Shown here: in pieces, positions 1-8,199 of the stretch
How the letters are laid out: each line of letters begins with the position of its first letter
Position numbering within the stretch: position 1 is the first letter of the stretch
From: Streptomyces sp. NBC_00344
Lineage (GTDB): Bacteria > Actinomycetota > Actinomycetes > Streptomycetales > Streptomycetaceae
Direction: 5' to 3'
Assembly: GCF_036088315.1 (NCBI RefSeq)
Contig: NZ_CP107996.1
Coordinates: 2,190,501-2,254,500 of the forward strand
DNA: 64,000 nt
Notes under the pieces: generated by a model
Told to the model about the DNA's origin: nothing
The model's database searches: none
The model's input: the letters and a program-made list of their open reading frames with translations, nothing else
Program-made: the position numbers and the translations under genes

Positions 1-48
1 GGCGACCGCTACAAGTTCGTCGCGCGACTGCGGCGGCCCAACGACTGA
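1..48 (+). CDS. 3' end of an unidentified gene
   Basis: Only the last 15 codons and a TGA stop are inside the window, reading GDRYKFVARLRRPND. The tail is basic (three Arg in the last six residues before PND). There is too little to assign a family. It reads towards the symporter genes, and 240 bases separate its stop from the next start, so it need not share their transcript. Confidence 0.45.
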   Translation, partial: GDRYKFVARLRRPND

Positions 49-213
49 ACCCGCGCCCCGGCCGGCCGATCTGCTGCACGGGTGTAGCGCCAGGCTCCCA
101 CCTGCCCTAACGTCCTTGCGTCAGAGCAGGGGACAAGGGCGTCCGCCGCGGCTCGGCCATCGCGGGATTCGGATGAATTCAACGATGTTGTCGTTCCGAT
201 ATGCGGACAGGGG

Positions 214-243
214 TTACGCAGCCCGAACTCCCTCCTTTAGATT
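214..243 (+). promoter_or_regulatory. possible promoter of the DUF3311-symporter pair
   Basis: TTACGC (214-219) and TAGATT (238-243) are 18 bases apart and precede the GTG/ATG region of the next gene by about 45 bases. The -10-like hexamer fits TANNNT; the -35 match is poor. This is a suggestion from spacing only. Confidence 0.25.
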
Positions 244-288
244 GCCTGCGCGTTACACCAGGTGCTCAGTGAGGGGACGGACCGCACC

Positions 289-531
289 ATGCCCGAGAAA
301 AGACCGCTGATCACGCCGGGGCGCGTGGTCATCGCGGTATGCCTGATCGCGCCCTTTGTCTCCATGCTCTGGGTGAGCTCCTACGCCAAAGTGGACCCGG
401 CCTTCATCGGCATCCCCTTCTTCTACTGGTACCAGATGCTCTGGGTGCTCATCTCGACTGCGCTCACGATGCTCGCGTACAAGCTGTGGCAGCGTGACCA
501 GCGCGCCCGCAAGGGAGGTGCGTCAGCATGA
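289..531 (+). CDS. DUF3311 small membrane protein, symporter partner
   Basis: An 80-residue protein with two hydrophobic segments (about residues 12-30 and 40-63) and a charged C-terminus, typical of the DUF3311 proteins encoded directly before solute:sodium symporters in actinobacteria. A Shine-Dalgarno-like GAGGGGACGG (271-280) is well placed for the ATG at 289. An in-frame GTG at 262 is possible but has no ribosome site. Its stop overlaps the symporter start (ATGA, 528-531), implying translational coupling. Its role is probably as a small accessory subunit of the transporter; that is inferred from constant co-occurrence, not from a known mechanism. Confidence 0.85.
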   Translation: MPEKRPLITPGRVVIAVCLIAPFVSMLWVSSYAKVDPAFIGIPFFYWYQMLWVLISTALTMLAYKLWQRDQRARKGGASA

Positions 532-2195
532 AGGACGGCGTGAACGGCATCGCTCTCGGTGTCTTCATCTTCTTCTTCGTCGCGGTGACCGTCGTCGGCT
601 TCATGGCCGCCCGCTGGCGCCGCGCCGACACGTCGGAGAGCCTCGACGAGTGGGGCCTGGGCGGGCGTTCGTTCGGGACCTGGGTCACCTGGTTCCTGCT
701 CGGCGGCGACCTCTACACGGCATACACCTTCGTCGCGGTCCCGGCGGCCATCTACGCGGCGGGCGCGGCCGGCTTCTTCGCCGTGCCGTACACCATCCTC
801 GTCTACCCGCTGATCTTCACCTTCCTGCCGCGGCTCTGGTCGGTCTCGCACAAGCACGGCTATGTGACGACGTCGGACTTCGTCCGCGGCCGCTTCGGCT
901 CCAAGGGGCTCTCGCTGGCTGTCGCGATCACCGGCATCCTCGCCACGATGCCGTACATCGCCCTGCAGTTGGTCGGTATCCAGGCGGTACTCGACGTGAT
1001 GGGTGTCGGCGGTGACAACAGCACCAACTGGTTCGTCAAGGACCTCCCGCTGCTGATCGCCTTCGCGGTTCTCGCGGCCTACACCTACTCGTCCGGGCTG
1101 CGGGCCCCGGCGCTGATCGCCTTCGTCAAGGACGGCCTGATCTATCTGGTGATAGTCGTGGCGATCATCTACATCCCGATCAAGCTGGGCGGCTTCGACG
1201 ACATCTTCGCCAAGGCCGGCCACGCCTTCGCGCAGACCAATCCGGCAACCGGCAAGCCACGGGGGTCGCTGGTACCGGCGGCGACCGGACAGTGGGGCTA
1301 TGCCACGCTGGCGCTCGGCTCGGCGCTGGCGCTGTTCATGTATCCGCACTCCATCACGGCGACGCTCTCCTCGCGCAGCCGCAATGTGATCCGGCGCAAC
1401 ACCGCGATCCTGCCGCTCTATTCGCTGATGCTCGGCCTCCTCGCGCTGCTCGGCTTCATGGCCATCGCGGCCGGCATCAAGGTGCAGAACGGCCAGCTGG
1501 CCATCCCGCAGCTCTTCGAGAACATGTTCCCCGACTGGTTCGCGGGCGTCGCCTTCGCCGCCATCGGCATCGGCGCGCTGGTACCGGCCGCCATCATGTC
1601 CATCGCCGCGGCGAACCTCTTCACCCGGAACATCTACAAGGACTTCCTGAAACCGGACGCGACGGCGGCCCAGGAGGCCAAGGTCTCCAAACTGGTCTCG
1701 CTGGTGGTGAAGGTGGGCGCGCTCGTCTTCGTCCTCACCATGGACAAGACGGTCGCCATCAACTTCCAGCTGCTCGGCGGCATCTGGATCCTCCAGACGA
1801 TGCCGGCACTGGTCGGCGGGCTCTTCACCCGGTGGTTCCACCGCTGGGCACTGCTCGCGGGCTGGGCGGTCGGCATGCTCTACGGGACGCTCGCCGCCTA
1901 CGGTGTCGCGAGCCCCACGCAGAAGCACTTCGGCGGGTCCTCCAAGGACATACCGGGTCTCGGCGAGATCGGCTACACCGGCCTCACCGCGTTCGTGATG
2001 AACGTCCTGGTGACGGTGGTGCTGACCTTCGTCCTCAACGCCGTCAAGGCACCGGCGGGGATCGACGAGACGTCGCCGGAGGACTACACGGCGGACGCCG
2101 GCGACCCCGGGGTCCAGGTGGACCTTCCGCCGGCCACGGTGGGCGCACCGGGCGCACCCGTCGCGGGCGCCGCGGACAGTCCGGGCATCGCCTGA
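528..2195 (+). CDS. sodium:solute symporter (MctP-like)
   Basis: A 555-residue polytopic membrane protein of the SSSF family, with about 13 hydrophobic segments from residue 5 to 510 and a long acidic, Pro/Ala-rich cytoplasmic tail. It would import a carboxylate or similar small solute with sodium at the plasma membrane. Pairing with a DUF3311 protein is the arrangement seen for monocarboxylate permeases such as MctP, so acetate, pyruvate or propionate is a reasonable substrate guess, but the sequence alone does not fix it. Start overlaps the upstream stop by 4 bases. A GC-rich hairpin follows the stop. Confidence 0.85.
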   Translation: MKDGVNGIALGVFIFFFVAVTVVGFMAARWRRADTSESLDEWGLGGRSFGTWVTWFLLGGDLYTAYTFVAVPAAIYAAGAAGFFAVPYTILVYPLIFTFLPRLWSVSHKHGYVTTSDFVRGRFGSKGLSLAVAITGILATMPYIALQLVGIQAVLDVMGVGGDNSTNWFVKDLPLLIAFAVLAAYTYSSGLRAPALIAFVKDGLIYLVIVVAIIYIPIKLGGFDDIFAKAGHAFAQTNPATGKPRGSLVPAATGQWGYATLALGSALALFMYPHSITATLSSRSRNVIRRNTAILPLYSLMLGLLALLGFMAIAAGIKVQNGQLAIPQLFENMFPDWFAGVAFAAIGIGALVPAAIMSIAAANLFTRNIYKDFLKPDATAAQEAKVSKLVSLVVKVGALVFVLTMDKTVAINFQLLGGIWILQTMPALVGGLFTRWFHRWALLAGWAVGMLYGTLAAYGVASPTQKHFGGSSKDIPGLGEIGYTGLTAFVMNVLVTVVLTFVLNAVKAPAGIDETSPEDYTADAGDPGVQVDLPPATVGAPGAPVAGAADSPGIA

Positions 2196-2226
2196 CCGTA
2201 CCGGCCGAACCCCGCACGGCAGCCTA

Positions 2227-2270
2227 GGACCGTCCCGCCTCCCCTTCAGGAGAGCCGGGGCGGTCCTTCG
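2227..2270 (+). terminator. terminator-like hairpin after the symporter gene
   Basis: GGACCG (2227-2232) pairs with CGGTCC (2261-2266), with further CCCG/CGGG pairing inside, followed by TTCGTCCTTC. It sits 31 bases after the symporter stop. The 157 bases from here to the NrdR-like site hold nothing else I can name. Confidence 0.55.
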
Positions 2271-2427
2271 TCCTTCTCCGGCCGCCGGTGCCAGACCCGT
2301 GCGACGCACAGCGGATCCATGCCCGACGGGGCTTCGACAGGACGCCGGAGCGGGACCGGGCGCCCTGCCCAGGGTGCTCCGCTGACCTACGCGCTGGTGA
2401 TCCGACACCACGCAACGCGACATCGCG

Positions 2428-2475
2428 ACACAACATATGGGGGGTTCCACATCCAACGGCCCCCACATGTATGCT
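2428..2475 (+). promoter_or_regulatory. pair of NrdR-box-like sites upstream of nrdA
   Basis: The 16-mer at 2428-2443 (ACACAACATATGGGGG) matches about 12 of 16 positions of the NrdR box consensus acaCwAtATaTwGtgt. A weaker copy starts at 2460, exactly 32 bases later, the helical phasing NrdR boxes normally show. NrdR is the zinc/ATP-cone repressor of bacterial nrd operons, and in S. coelicolor it is known to bind two boxes before nrdABS. The second box is poor here and would need footprinting. Confidence 0.5.
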
Positions 2476-2596
2476 CATGCTCGCTGTCGCCGCAGGGGAA
2501 TCCGGTGCGAATCCGGAACTGTCCCGCAACGGTGTGATCAGTGCGCTTTCGCGCACCGTGGAGTCCGAGGACCTGCCGACGGCGCATCCGGCTCGA
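2440..2596 (+). promoter_or_regulatory. cobalamin (B12) riboswitch
   Basis: Conserved riboswitch blocks are visible in order: GGGGAATCCGGTG (2494-2506), the B12-box core ACTGTCCCGCAACGGTG (2518-2534), a GC hairpin around 2541-2560, and the closing GAGTCCGAGGACCTGCC (2561-2577). These are diagnostic of the AdoCbl aptamer. It lies in the leader of nrdA. In S. coelicolor the class Ia nrdABS operon is turned down by B12 so that the B12-dependent class II enzyme is used; the same logic is expected here. The 5' edge is approximate because the P1/P2 strand cannot be fixed by eye. Confidence 0.9.
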
Positions 2597-2697
2597 CCGA
2601 ACCGGATGGCAAACGTCCGGGCCTCGCGGTTGGGCCTGCTGATGCTGTGCGGTGTGCTGCCTCTGGCGTGCCCGTACGCACCCGCGCCTGCCGCCGG

Positions 2698-2715
2698 CCC
2701 TCAGCCGAGCGAGGG
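2698..2715 (+). promoter_or_regulatory. hairpin masking the nrdA ribosome binding site
   Basis: CCCTC (2698-2702) can pair with GAGGG (2711-2715), the core of the nrdA Shine-Dalgarno sequence, leaving an 8-base loop. This would place the ribosome site in a stem just before the GTG start at 2726. It could be the expression platform of the riboswitch (translational control), but no competing partner in the aptamer has been proven. Confidence 0.4.
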
Positions 2716-2725
2716 AGAGCGCACC

Positions 2726-5086
2726 GTGACCATCGCGCCCACCGCACCTGCCACCGAGCAGCTGGCGGATGCCCCGGGAACCGTACTGCTGCGGACCCTG
2801 ACCGACCTCACCGCCGATCTCCCCGACACCGACCCGGGCAAGGTCGCCGCCGCGGCGCTGCGCGGGCGCAACGCCGCTTCGGACGAGGCGGAGTTGCGGG
2901 AGCTGGCCACCGAGGCGGCCGCCGGCCTGATCTCCGAGGACCCGGCGTACTCGCAGCTCGCGGCGCGGTTGCTGACCCGTACCATCGCGGACGAGGCAGC
3001 CGGTCAGGGCGCGGTGTCGTTCTCCGCATCCGTGGGCGTCGGTCAGCGTGAGGGCCTTATCGCGGACCGCACCGCAAGCTTCGTGCGCCTGCACGCCGCA
3101 CGGCTCGACGCGCTCATCGACACCTCGGCCGACGACCGCTTCGGATACTTCGGACTGCGCACCCTCTACAGCCGGTATCTGCTGCGCCACCCGATCACCC
3201 GTCAGGTCATCGAGACGCCGCAGCACTTCATGCTGCGTGTGGCCTGTGGCCTCGCCGAGGACGAGTCCGCCCAGGCGCTGGACGAGGTCGCCGCCCTGTA
3301 CGGCCTGATGAGCCGCCTCGACTACCTGCCCTCGTCCCCCACACTCTTCAACTCCGGCACCCGGCATCCGCAGATGTCGTCCTGCTACCTCCTCGACTCA
3401 CCGCTGGACGAGCTGGACTCGATCTACGGCCGCTACCACGAGGTGGCCCGGCTCTCGAAGCACGCGGGAGGCATCGGTCTCTCCTACTCCCGTATCCGCT
3501 CGCGCGGATCACTGATCCGCGGCACCAACGGCCACTCCAACGGGATCGTCCCCTTCCTGAGGACCCTCGACTCGTCGGTCGCGGCCGTGAACCAGGGCGG
3601 CCGGCGCAAGGGCGCGGCCTGCGTCTACCTGGAGACCTGGCACGCGGACATCGAGGAGTTCCTCGAACTGCGTGACAACACCGGTGAGGAGGCCCGTCGT
3701 ACGCACAATCTCAACCTCGCGCACTGGATCCCCGACGAGTTCATGCGGCGGGTCGACACGGACGGCGAGTGGTCCCTCTTCTCCCCCGCCGACGTACCGG
3801 AACTGGTCGACCTGTGGGGCGACGCCTTCGACGCGGCGTACCGCAGGGCCGAGGAGGCGGGCCTGGCTCAGCGGACCATCCCCGCGCGCGAGCTGTACGG
3901 GCGGATGATGCGCACCCTGGCCCAGACCGGCAACGGCTGGATGACCTTCAAGGACGCGTCGAACCGCACCGCCAACCAGACCGCCGAGCCCGGTTCGGTC
4001 GTCCACTCGTCGAACCTCTGCACCGAGATCCTGGAGGTCACGGACGACGGTGAGACCGCGGTCTGCAACCTGGGCTCGGTCAACGTGGGGGCGTTCGTCT
4101 CCGGCGACACCATCGACTGGGAGCGCCTGGACGACACCGTCCGCACCGCCGTCACCTTCCTCGACCGCGTCGTGGACATCAACTTCTACCCGACCGAACA
4201 GGCCGGCCGCTCCAACGCCAAGTGGCGCCCGGTGGGCCTGGGCACGATGGGGCTCCAGGACGTCTTCTTCAAGCTGCGGCTGCCCTTCGACTCTCCCGAG
4301 GCCAGGGCGCTCTCCACCCGGATCGCCGAGCGCATCATGCTCGCCGCCTACGAGGCGTCCTGCGACCTCGCCGCGCGCAACGGCCCACTGCCCGCCTGGG
4401 ACCGGACCCGTGCCGCCCGCGGTGTGCTGCACCCCGACCACTACGGCACCGAGCCGGCCTGGCCCGAGCGCTGGGCCGCGCTGCGCGCCAGGATCGCCAG
4501 GACCGGGATGCGCAACTCCCTTCTCCTCGCGATCGCGCCGACCGCGACCATCGCGTCGATCGCCGGTGTGTACGAGTGCATCGAGCCGCAGGTCTCCAAC
4601 CTCTTCAAGCGGGAGACGCTGTCCGGCGAGTTCCTCCAGGTCAACGCGTATCTGGTGAAGGAGCTCAAGTCGCTGGGCGTCTGGGACGCACAGTCCCGCG
4701 AAGCGCTGCGCGAGGCAAGCGGCTCGGTGCAGGGCTTCAGCTGGATCCCGGAGGACGTCCGCGCGCTGTACCGCACCGCCTGGGAGATCCCGCAGCGTGG
4801 CCTGATCGACATGGCCGCCGCCCGTACGCCGTACCTCGACCAGAGCCAGTCGCTGAACCTCTTCCTGGAGACGCCGACCATCGGGAAGCTCAGCTCGATG
4901 TACGCCTACGCCTGGAAGCAGGGCCTGAAGACCACGTACTACCTGCGCTCGCGTCCCGCGACGCGTATCGCCCGTGCGGCATCGGCCGCCGCGCCCATCC
5001 CCGTGCAGCAGACCGCGCCGGCCGCCGACACGGATGCGATCGCCTGCTCCCTTGAGAACCCCGAGTCCTGCGAGGCCTGCCAGTAA
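2726..5086 (+). CDS. nrdA: class Ia ribonucleotide reductase, large subunit
   Basis: A 786-residue catalytic subunit that reduces ribonucleoside diphosphates to deoxy forms. Class I signatures are present: SSCYLLD (first redox cysteine), SNLCTEI carrying the catalytic Asn-Cys-Glu set, AVCNLGSVN (second redox cysteine), and a C-terminal cysteine pair in ESCEACQ that relays electrons from thioredoxin. No obvious N-terminal ATP-cone motif is seen. The GTG at 2726 is chosen because GAGGGAGAG lies just before it. The open frame runs upstream through the riboswitch, so any earlier start would be wrong. The stop overlaps the nrdB start (TAATG). Controlled by the B12 riboswitch and probably NrdR. Confidence 0.93.
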   Translation: MTIAPTAPATEQLADAPGTVLLRTLTDLTADLPDTDPGKVAAAALRGRNAASDEAELRELATEAAAGLISEDPAYSQLAARLLTRTIADEAAGQGAVSFSASVGVGQREGLIADRTASFVRLHAARLDALIDTSADDRFGYFGLRTLYSRYLLRHPITRQVIETPQHFMLRVACGLAEDESAQALDEVAALYGLMSRLDYLPSSPTLFNSGTRHPQMSSCYLLDSPLDELDSIYGRYHEVARLSKHAGGIGLSYSRIRSRGSLIRGTNGHSNGIVPFLRTLDSSVAAVNQGGRRKGAACVYLETWHADIEEFLELRDNTGEEARRTHNLNLAHWIPDEFMRRVDTDGEWSLFSPADVPELVDLWGDAFDAAYRRAEEAGLAQRTIPARELYGRMMRTLAQTGNGWMTFKDASNRTANQTAEPGSVVHSSNLCTEILEVTDDGETAVCNLGSVNVGAFVSGDTIDWERLDDTVRTAVTFLDRVVDINFYPTEQAGRSNAKWRPVGLGTMGLQDVFFKLRLPFDSPEARALSTRIAERIMLAAYEASCDLAARNGPLPAWDRTRAARGVLHPDHYGTEPAWPERWAALRARIARTGMRNSLLLAIAPTATIASIAGVYECIEPQVSNLFKRETLSGEFLQVNAYLVKELKSLGVWDAQSREALREASGSVQGFSWIPEDVRALYRTAWEIPQRGLIDMAAARTPYLDQSQSLNLFLETPTIGKLSSMYAYAWKQGLKTTYYLRSRPATRIARAASAAAPIPVQQTAPAADTDAIACSLENPESCEACQ

Positions 5087-6102
5087 TGAGCACCGATTCC
5101 CAGAAGAACCTCCTCGACCCGGGCTTCGAGCTGACCCTGCGCCCGATGCGCTACCCGGACTTCTACGAGCGCTATCGCGACGCGATCAAGAACACCTGGA
5201 CGGTGGAGGAGGTCGACCTCCACTCGGACGTCACCGACCTCGCCAGACTCACCCCCGGTGAGCAGCACATGATCGGCCGTCTGGTCGCCTTCTTCGCCAC
5301 GGGGGACTCGATCGTCTCCAACAACCTGGTGCTCACGCTCTACAAGCACATCAACTCGCCCGAGGCACGGCTCTATCTCTCGCGCCAGCTCTTCGAGGAG
5401 GCCGTGCACGTCCAGTTCTATCTGACGCTGCTCGACACCTATCTGCCCGACCCGCAGGACCGCGCCGCGGCCTTCGACGCCGTCGAGGAGATCCCCTCCA
5501 TCCGCGAGAAGGCGCAGTTCTGCTTCCGGTGGATGGACTCGGTGGAGAAGATCGACCGACTGGAGAACCAAGCCGACCGGCGCCGCTTCCTGCTGAATCT
5601 GATCTGCTTCGCGGCCTGCATCGAGGGGCTGTTCTTCTACGGGGCGTTCGCCTACGTCTACTGGTTCCGCTCGCGCGGACTGCTGCACGGGCTGGCGACC
5701 GGGACGAACTGGGTCTTCCGCGACGAGACCATGCACATGAACTTCGCGTTCGAGGTCGTGGACACGGTCCGCAAGGAGGAGCCCGAGCTCTTCGACGACG
5801 CGCTGCGCGCGCAGGTCACCGACATGATGCGGGAAGCGGTGGAGGCGGAGCTGCAGTTCGGCCGCGACCTGTGCGGAGACGGCCTGCCGGGGATGAACAC
5901 CGAGTCGATGCGCGAATACCTTCAGTGCGTCGCCGACCAGCGCCTGACCCGCCTCGGCTTCGCCCCGGTGTACGGATCGGAGAACCCGTTCTCCTTCATG
6001 GAGCTTCAGGGGGTCCAGGAGCTGACGAACTTCTTCGAGCGCCGCCCTTCGGCGTACCAGGTCGCGGTCGAGGGCTCGGTCTCCTTCGACGACGAGTTCT
6101 AG
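5086..6102 (+). CDS. nrdB: class Ia ribonucleotide reductase, small subunit
   Basis: A 338-residue ferritin-like radical-generating subunit. The metal-ligand helices are visible: GDSIVSNN, FEEAVHVQFY (Glu and His) and DETMHMNFAFEV (Glu and His). It houses the dinuclear metal centre and the tyrosyl radical passed to NrdA. It overlaps the nrdA stop by one base and so is translationally coupled. The C-terminal segment ending SVSFDDEF is the acidic tail that docks on NrdA. A strong hairpin follows 45 bases after the stop. Confidence 0.93.
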   Translation: MSTDSQKNLLDPGFELTLRPMRYPDFYERYRDAIKNTWTVEEVDLHSDVTDLARLTPGEQHMIGRLVAFFATGDSIVSNNLVLTLYKHINSPEARLYLSRQLFEEAVHVQFYLTLLDTYLPDPQDRAAAFDAVEEIPSIREKAQFCFRWMDSVEKIDRLENQADRRRFLLNLICFAACIEGLFFYGAFAYVYWFRSRGLLHGLATGTNWVFRDETMHMNFAFEVVDTVRKEEPELFDDALRAQVTDMMREAVEAELQFGRDLCGDGLPGMNTESMREYLQCVADQRLTRLGFAPVYGSENPFSFMELQGVQELTNFFERRPSAYQVAVEGSVSFDDEF

Positions 6103-6146
6103 AGCAACCGCTCCACAGCAACTGCTCCACGGCAGCTGCGGAGACG

Positions 6147-6176
6147 GAGGGCGGGGCCGGCTGCGGTCCCGCCCTC
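6147..6176. terminator. terminator hairpin between nrdB and a convergent small gene
   Basis: GAGGGCGGG (6147-6155) pairs perfectly with CCCGCCCTC (6168-6176). It follows nrdB on the plus strand and the opposite-strand small gene on the minus strand, so it can serve both. No clear U-tract follows. Confidence 0.6.
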
Positions 6177-6240
6177 GGTGGACGCCTGGCGCAGTGACAC
6201 GCTGCCGTTCGGCGCGGACGTTCTCCGGGAGCAGCGCAGG

Positions 6241-6462
6241 CTACGAAGCCACGACGCGGCTGGACATGGCGGCCTCGCGCGCCACGGCCGGCGGCCTCGA
6301 CCCGCCTTCCGGCCGCCCGGGGACGGATTCCCTCCCGGGATCACGAGCCAGCTGCCGGTCGATGCGGCGCTCGTGCGCGTGTCCGACCAGCGACGGGAGA
6401 GCGATGAGAACGAAGACGGCGATGACGGTCAGGTAGTCCAGGAACGTGTTCATGTCCTCCAC
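6241..6462 (-). CDS. small membrane protein, function unknown
   Basis: A 73-residue protein with a single N-terminal membrane segment (DYLTVIAVFVLIALPSLVGH, about residues 8-27) followed by a basic, Arg/Pro-rich cytoplasmic tail. It starts with GTG at 6462, preceded by GGGAG at good spacing; an internal ATG at 6453 is an alternative. Amino-acid composition looks coding and the hydrophobic segment is well formed, but no family is recognised. It lies between nrdB and nrdS on the opposite strand, diverging from nrdS, with which it shares a 73-base promoter region. Confidence 0.6.
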   Translation of the reverse strand: MEDMNTFLDYLTVIAVFVLIALPSLVGHAHERRIDRQLARDPGRESVPGRPEGGSRPPAVAREAAMSSRVVAS

Positions 6463-6490
6463 TGTGGCGCTCCCGGCGACAGAAAATCAG

Positions 6491-6525
6491 TGGCAGGACT
6501 GACACACATCGTCGAATTGCTGCCA
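6491..6525. promoter_or_regulatory. inverted repeat in the nrdS/small-gene divergent region
   Basis: TGGCAG (6491-6496) and CTGCCA (6520-6525) form a perfect 6-base dyad separated by 23 bases, ending 10 bases before the nrdS start. It is placed like an operator for a divergent pair, possibly for NrdS itself. The arms are short, so chance is not excluded. Confidence 0.3.
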
Positions 6526-6535
6526 CACTCGGACC

Positions 6536-7501
6536 ATGCTGAAAAATGTGGCCGCTGTAGTGATGAACGGCGTCAATCCATTCGAACTCGGCGTGATCTG
6601 CGAGGTGTTCGGCATCGACCGCAGCGATGAGGGCCTTCCGGTGTACGACTTCGCGGTGGCATCCGCGGAGGGCCCCGTCCTGCAGACGCATGCCGGCTTC
6701 ACCCTGCGGACGGAACACGGTCTGGAACGCCTCGAGGAGGCCGACCTGATCGCCGTCCCGGCCGCGGAGAGCCGGGGCAGCCGCGACTATCCGCCGGCTC
6801 TGCTGGATGCCCTGCGGCGGGCGGTGGACCGCGGCGCCCGGGTGCTCAGCGTCTGCTCGGGTGTCTTCGTCCTCGGCTCCGCGGGGCTGCTCGACGACCG
6901 CCGCTGCGCCGTGCACTGGCGCCACGCCGACGAACTGGCACGCAGCTTTCCGCTGGCCGACGTCCAGCCCGACGTGCTCTACGTCGACGAGGGGTCCGTC
7001 GTCACGTCAGCGGGAACGGCGGCCGGTATCGACGCATGCCTCCACATCATCCGCGCGGAGCACGGCCCGCAGGTCGCCAACAAGATCGCCCGCCGGATGG
7101 TGGTTCCGCCGCACCGTGACGGCGGCCAGGCGCAGTTCGTCGAACGCCCGGTCAGCCCGGCCCGGGTGGACAGCGTCGCCGACGTTCTCGCCTGGATGGA
7201 GCACCATCTCGACGAGGAGCAGACAGTGGAACAGCTGGCGTCCCGCGCCCTGATGTCACCGCGCACCTTCGCCCGCCGTTTTCAGCAGGAGACCGGGACG
7301 ACCCCGTACCGCTGGCTGCTGCGGCAACGGGTGCTGATGGCACAGGAGTTGCTGGAGACGTCCGACGAGACGGTGGATGCCGTCGCGGGCCGGGTGGGTT
7401 TCGGCACGGCGGCGGGGCTGCGCCACCACTTCCTCCGCACGCTCGGCACGACCCCGAACGCCTACCGGCGGACGTTCCGGGGGCCGTTGAGTGCCGCCTG
7501 A
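6536..7501 (+). CDS. nrdS: AraC/GlxA-family transcription regulator NrdS
   Basis: A 321-residue regulator with an N-terminal DJ-1/PfpI-like domain (about 3-170, with the nucleophile-elbow segment VLSVCSGVFVLGSAG) and a C-terminal AraC DNA-binding domain with two helix-turn-helix units (about 215-315; LASRALMSPRTFARRFQQ, VAGRVGFGTAAGLRHHF). In S. coelicolor nrdS is the third gene of nrdABS. Here it follows nrdB but is separated by a hairpin and an opposite-strand gene. No clear ribosome site precedes the ATG, and CACACT ends 6 bases upstream, so a leaderless start is possible. It abuts def end to end (stops at 7499-7504 with no gap). Confidence 0.82.
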   Translation: MLKNVAAVVMNGVNPFELGVICEVFGIDRSDEGLPVYDFAVASAEGPVLQTHAGFTLRTEHGLERLEEADLIAVPAAESRGSRDYPPALLDALRRAVDRGARVLSVCSGVFVLGSAGLLDDRRCAVHWRHADELARSFPLADVQPDVLYVDEGSVVTSAGTAAGIDACLHIIRAEHGPQVANKIARRMVVPPHRDGGQAQFVERPVSPARVDSVADVLAWMEHHLDEEQTVEQLASRALMSPRTFARRFQQETGTTPYRWLLRQRVLMAQELLETSDETVDAVAGRVGFGTAAGLRHHFLRTLGTTPNAYRRTFRGPLSAA

Positions 7502-8131
7502 TCAGGCGTTGGGGACCGTCTCGTAGCGTGGCGTGCCCTCTTCCATCTGCCGCAGCGCGTCCTTGCGGTCGCGCTTCGAGAGACGGTCGATGTAGAGGTA
7601 GCCGTACAGGTGGTCGGTCTCGTGCTGGAGGCAGCGGGCGAAGTAGCCGGTGCCCCGCACCGTGATGGGGTTGCCTTCGGCGTCCTGGCCCGAGACCTCG
7701 GCGTAGTCGGGGCGTGCCAGCTCCGCGTAGGCCGTCGGGACGGAGAGACAGCCCTCGTTGGAGTCGTCGAGCCGCCGGCGGTCGGCCGGGATCTCGGCGA
7801 GCACCGGGTTGCAGACAGCTCCGACATGGCGCTGACCGTCGTCGTCCGGGCAGTCGTAGACGAAGACCTTGAGATCGACACCGATCTGGTTCGCTGCCAG
7901 GCCCACGCCCTCGGCGGCCTTCTGGCTCGCGAACATGTCGTCGATCAGCTGGGCCAGCTCACCGTCGAAGGACGTGACGTCCTTGCACTCCTTGTGCAGC
8001 ACCGGGTTGCCCACCACGGTGATGGGACGGGCGGCGCCCCGGGCCCGGTGAGCCGCCTCACGCTCCTCACAGTCCTCGGTGTCCACGACGAAACCGTCAT
8101 TGACCTGCTGGTCCGTCTCCTGCTGCGACAT
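7502..8131 (-). CDS. def: peptide deformylase
   Basis: A 209-residue cytosolic metalloenzyme that removes the formyl group from nascent proteins. All three family motifs are present: GVGLAANQ (75-82), EGCLS with metal ligand Cys128, and HETDH with His170, catalytic Glu171 and His174. The first 35 or so residues are an extra, charged N-terminal extension compared with short bacterial deformylases. A ribosome site GAGGAAGG lies just upstream. TAGGCT about 45 bases before the start is a plausible -10. Convergent with nrdS. Confidence 0.93.
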   Translation of the reverse strand: MSQQETDQQVNDGFVVDTEDCEEREAAHRARGAARPITVVGNPVLHKECKDVTSFDGELAQLIDDMFASQKAAEGVGLAANQIGVDLKVFVYDCPDDDGQRHVGAVCNPVLAEIPADRRRLDDSNEGCLSVPTAYAELARPDYAEVSGQDAEGNPITVRGTGYFARCLQHETDHLYGYLYIDRLSKRDRKDALRQMEEGTPRYETVPNA

Positions 8132-8199
8132 GTCCGCCGAACGCCTTCCTCAAAAACCCGAATCGATCCCGTACAGCCTACGGGCAGTCCGCTGCGCCC

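Noticed and set aside
423..2468. 681-codon open frame antisense to the symporter gene
   Set aside because: It mirrors the third-position GC of the real gene; its product is a low-complexity Arg/Glu/Asp/Gly protein with no domain. Similar antisense frames elsewhere (for example 18443-20617, 22583-24400, 26397-28055, 32259-33821) were dropped for the same reason.
2288..2725. In-frame extension upstream of nrdA with a hydrophobic stretch resembling a signal peptide (from about 2608)
   Set aside because: It would translate through the riboswitch aptamer, and NrdA is cytosolic; the GTG at 2726 has a proper ribosome site.
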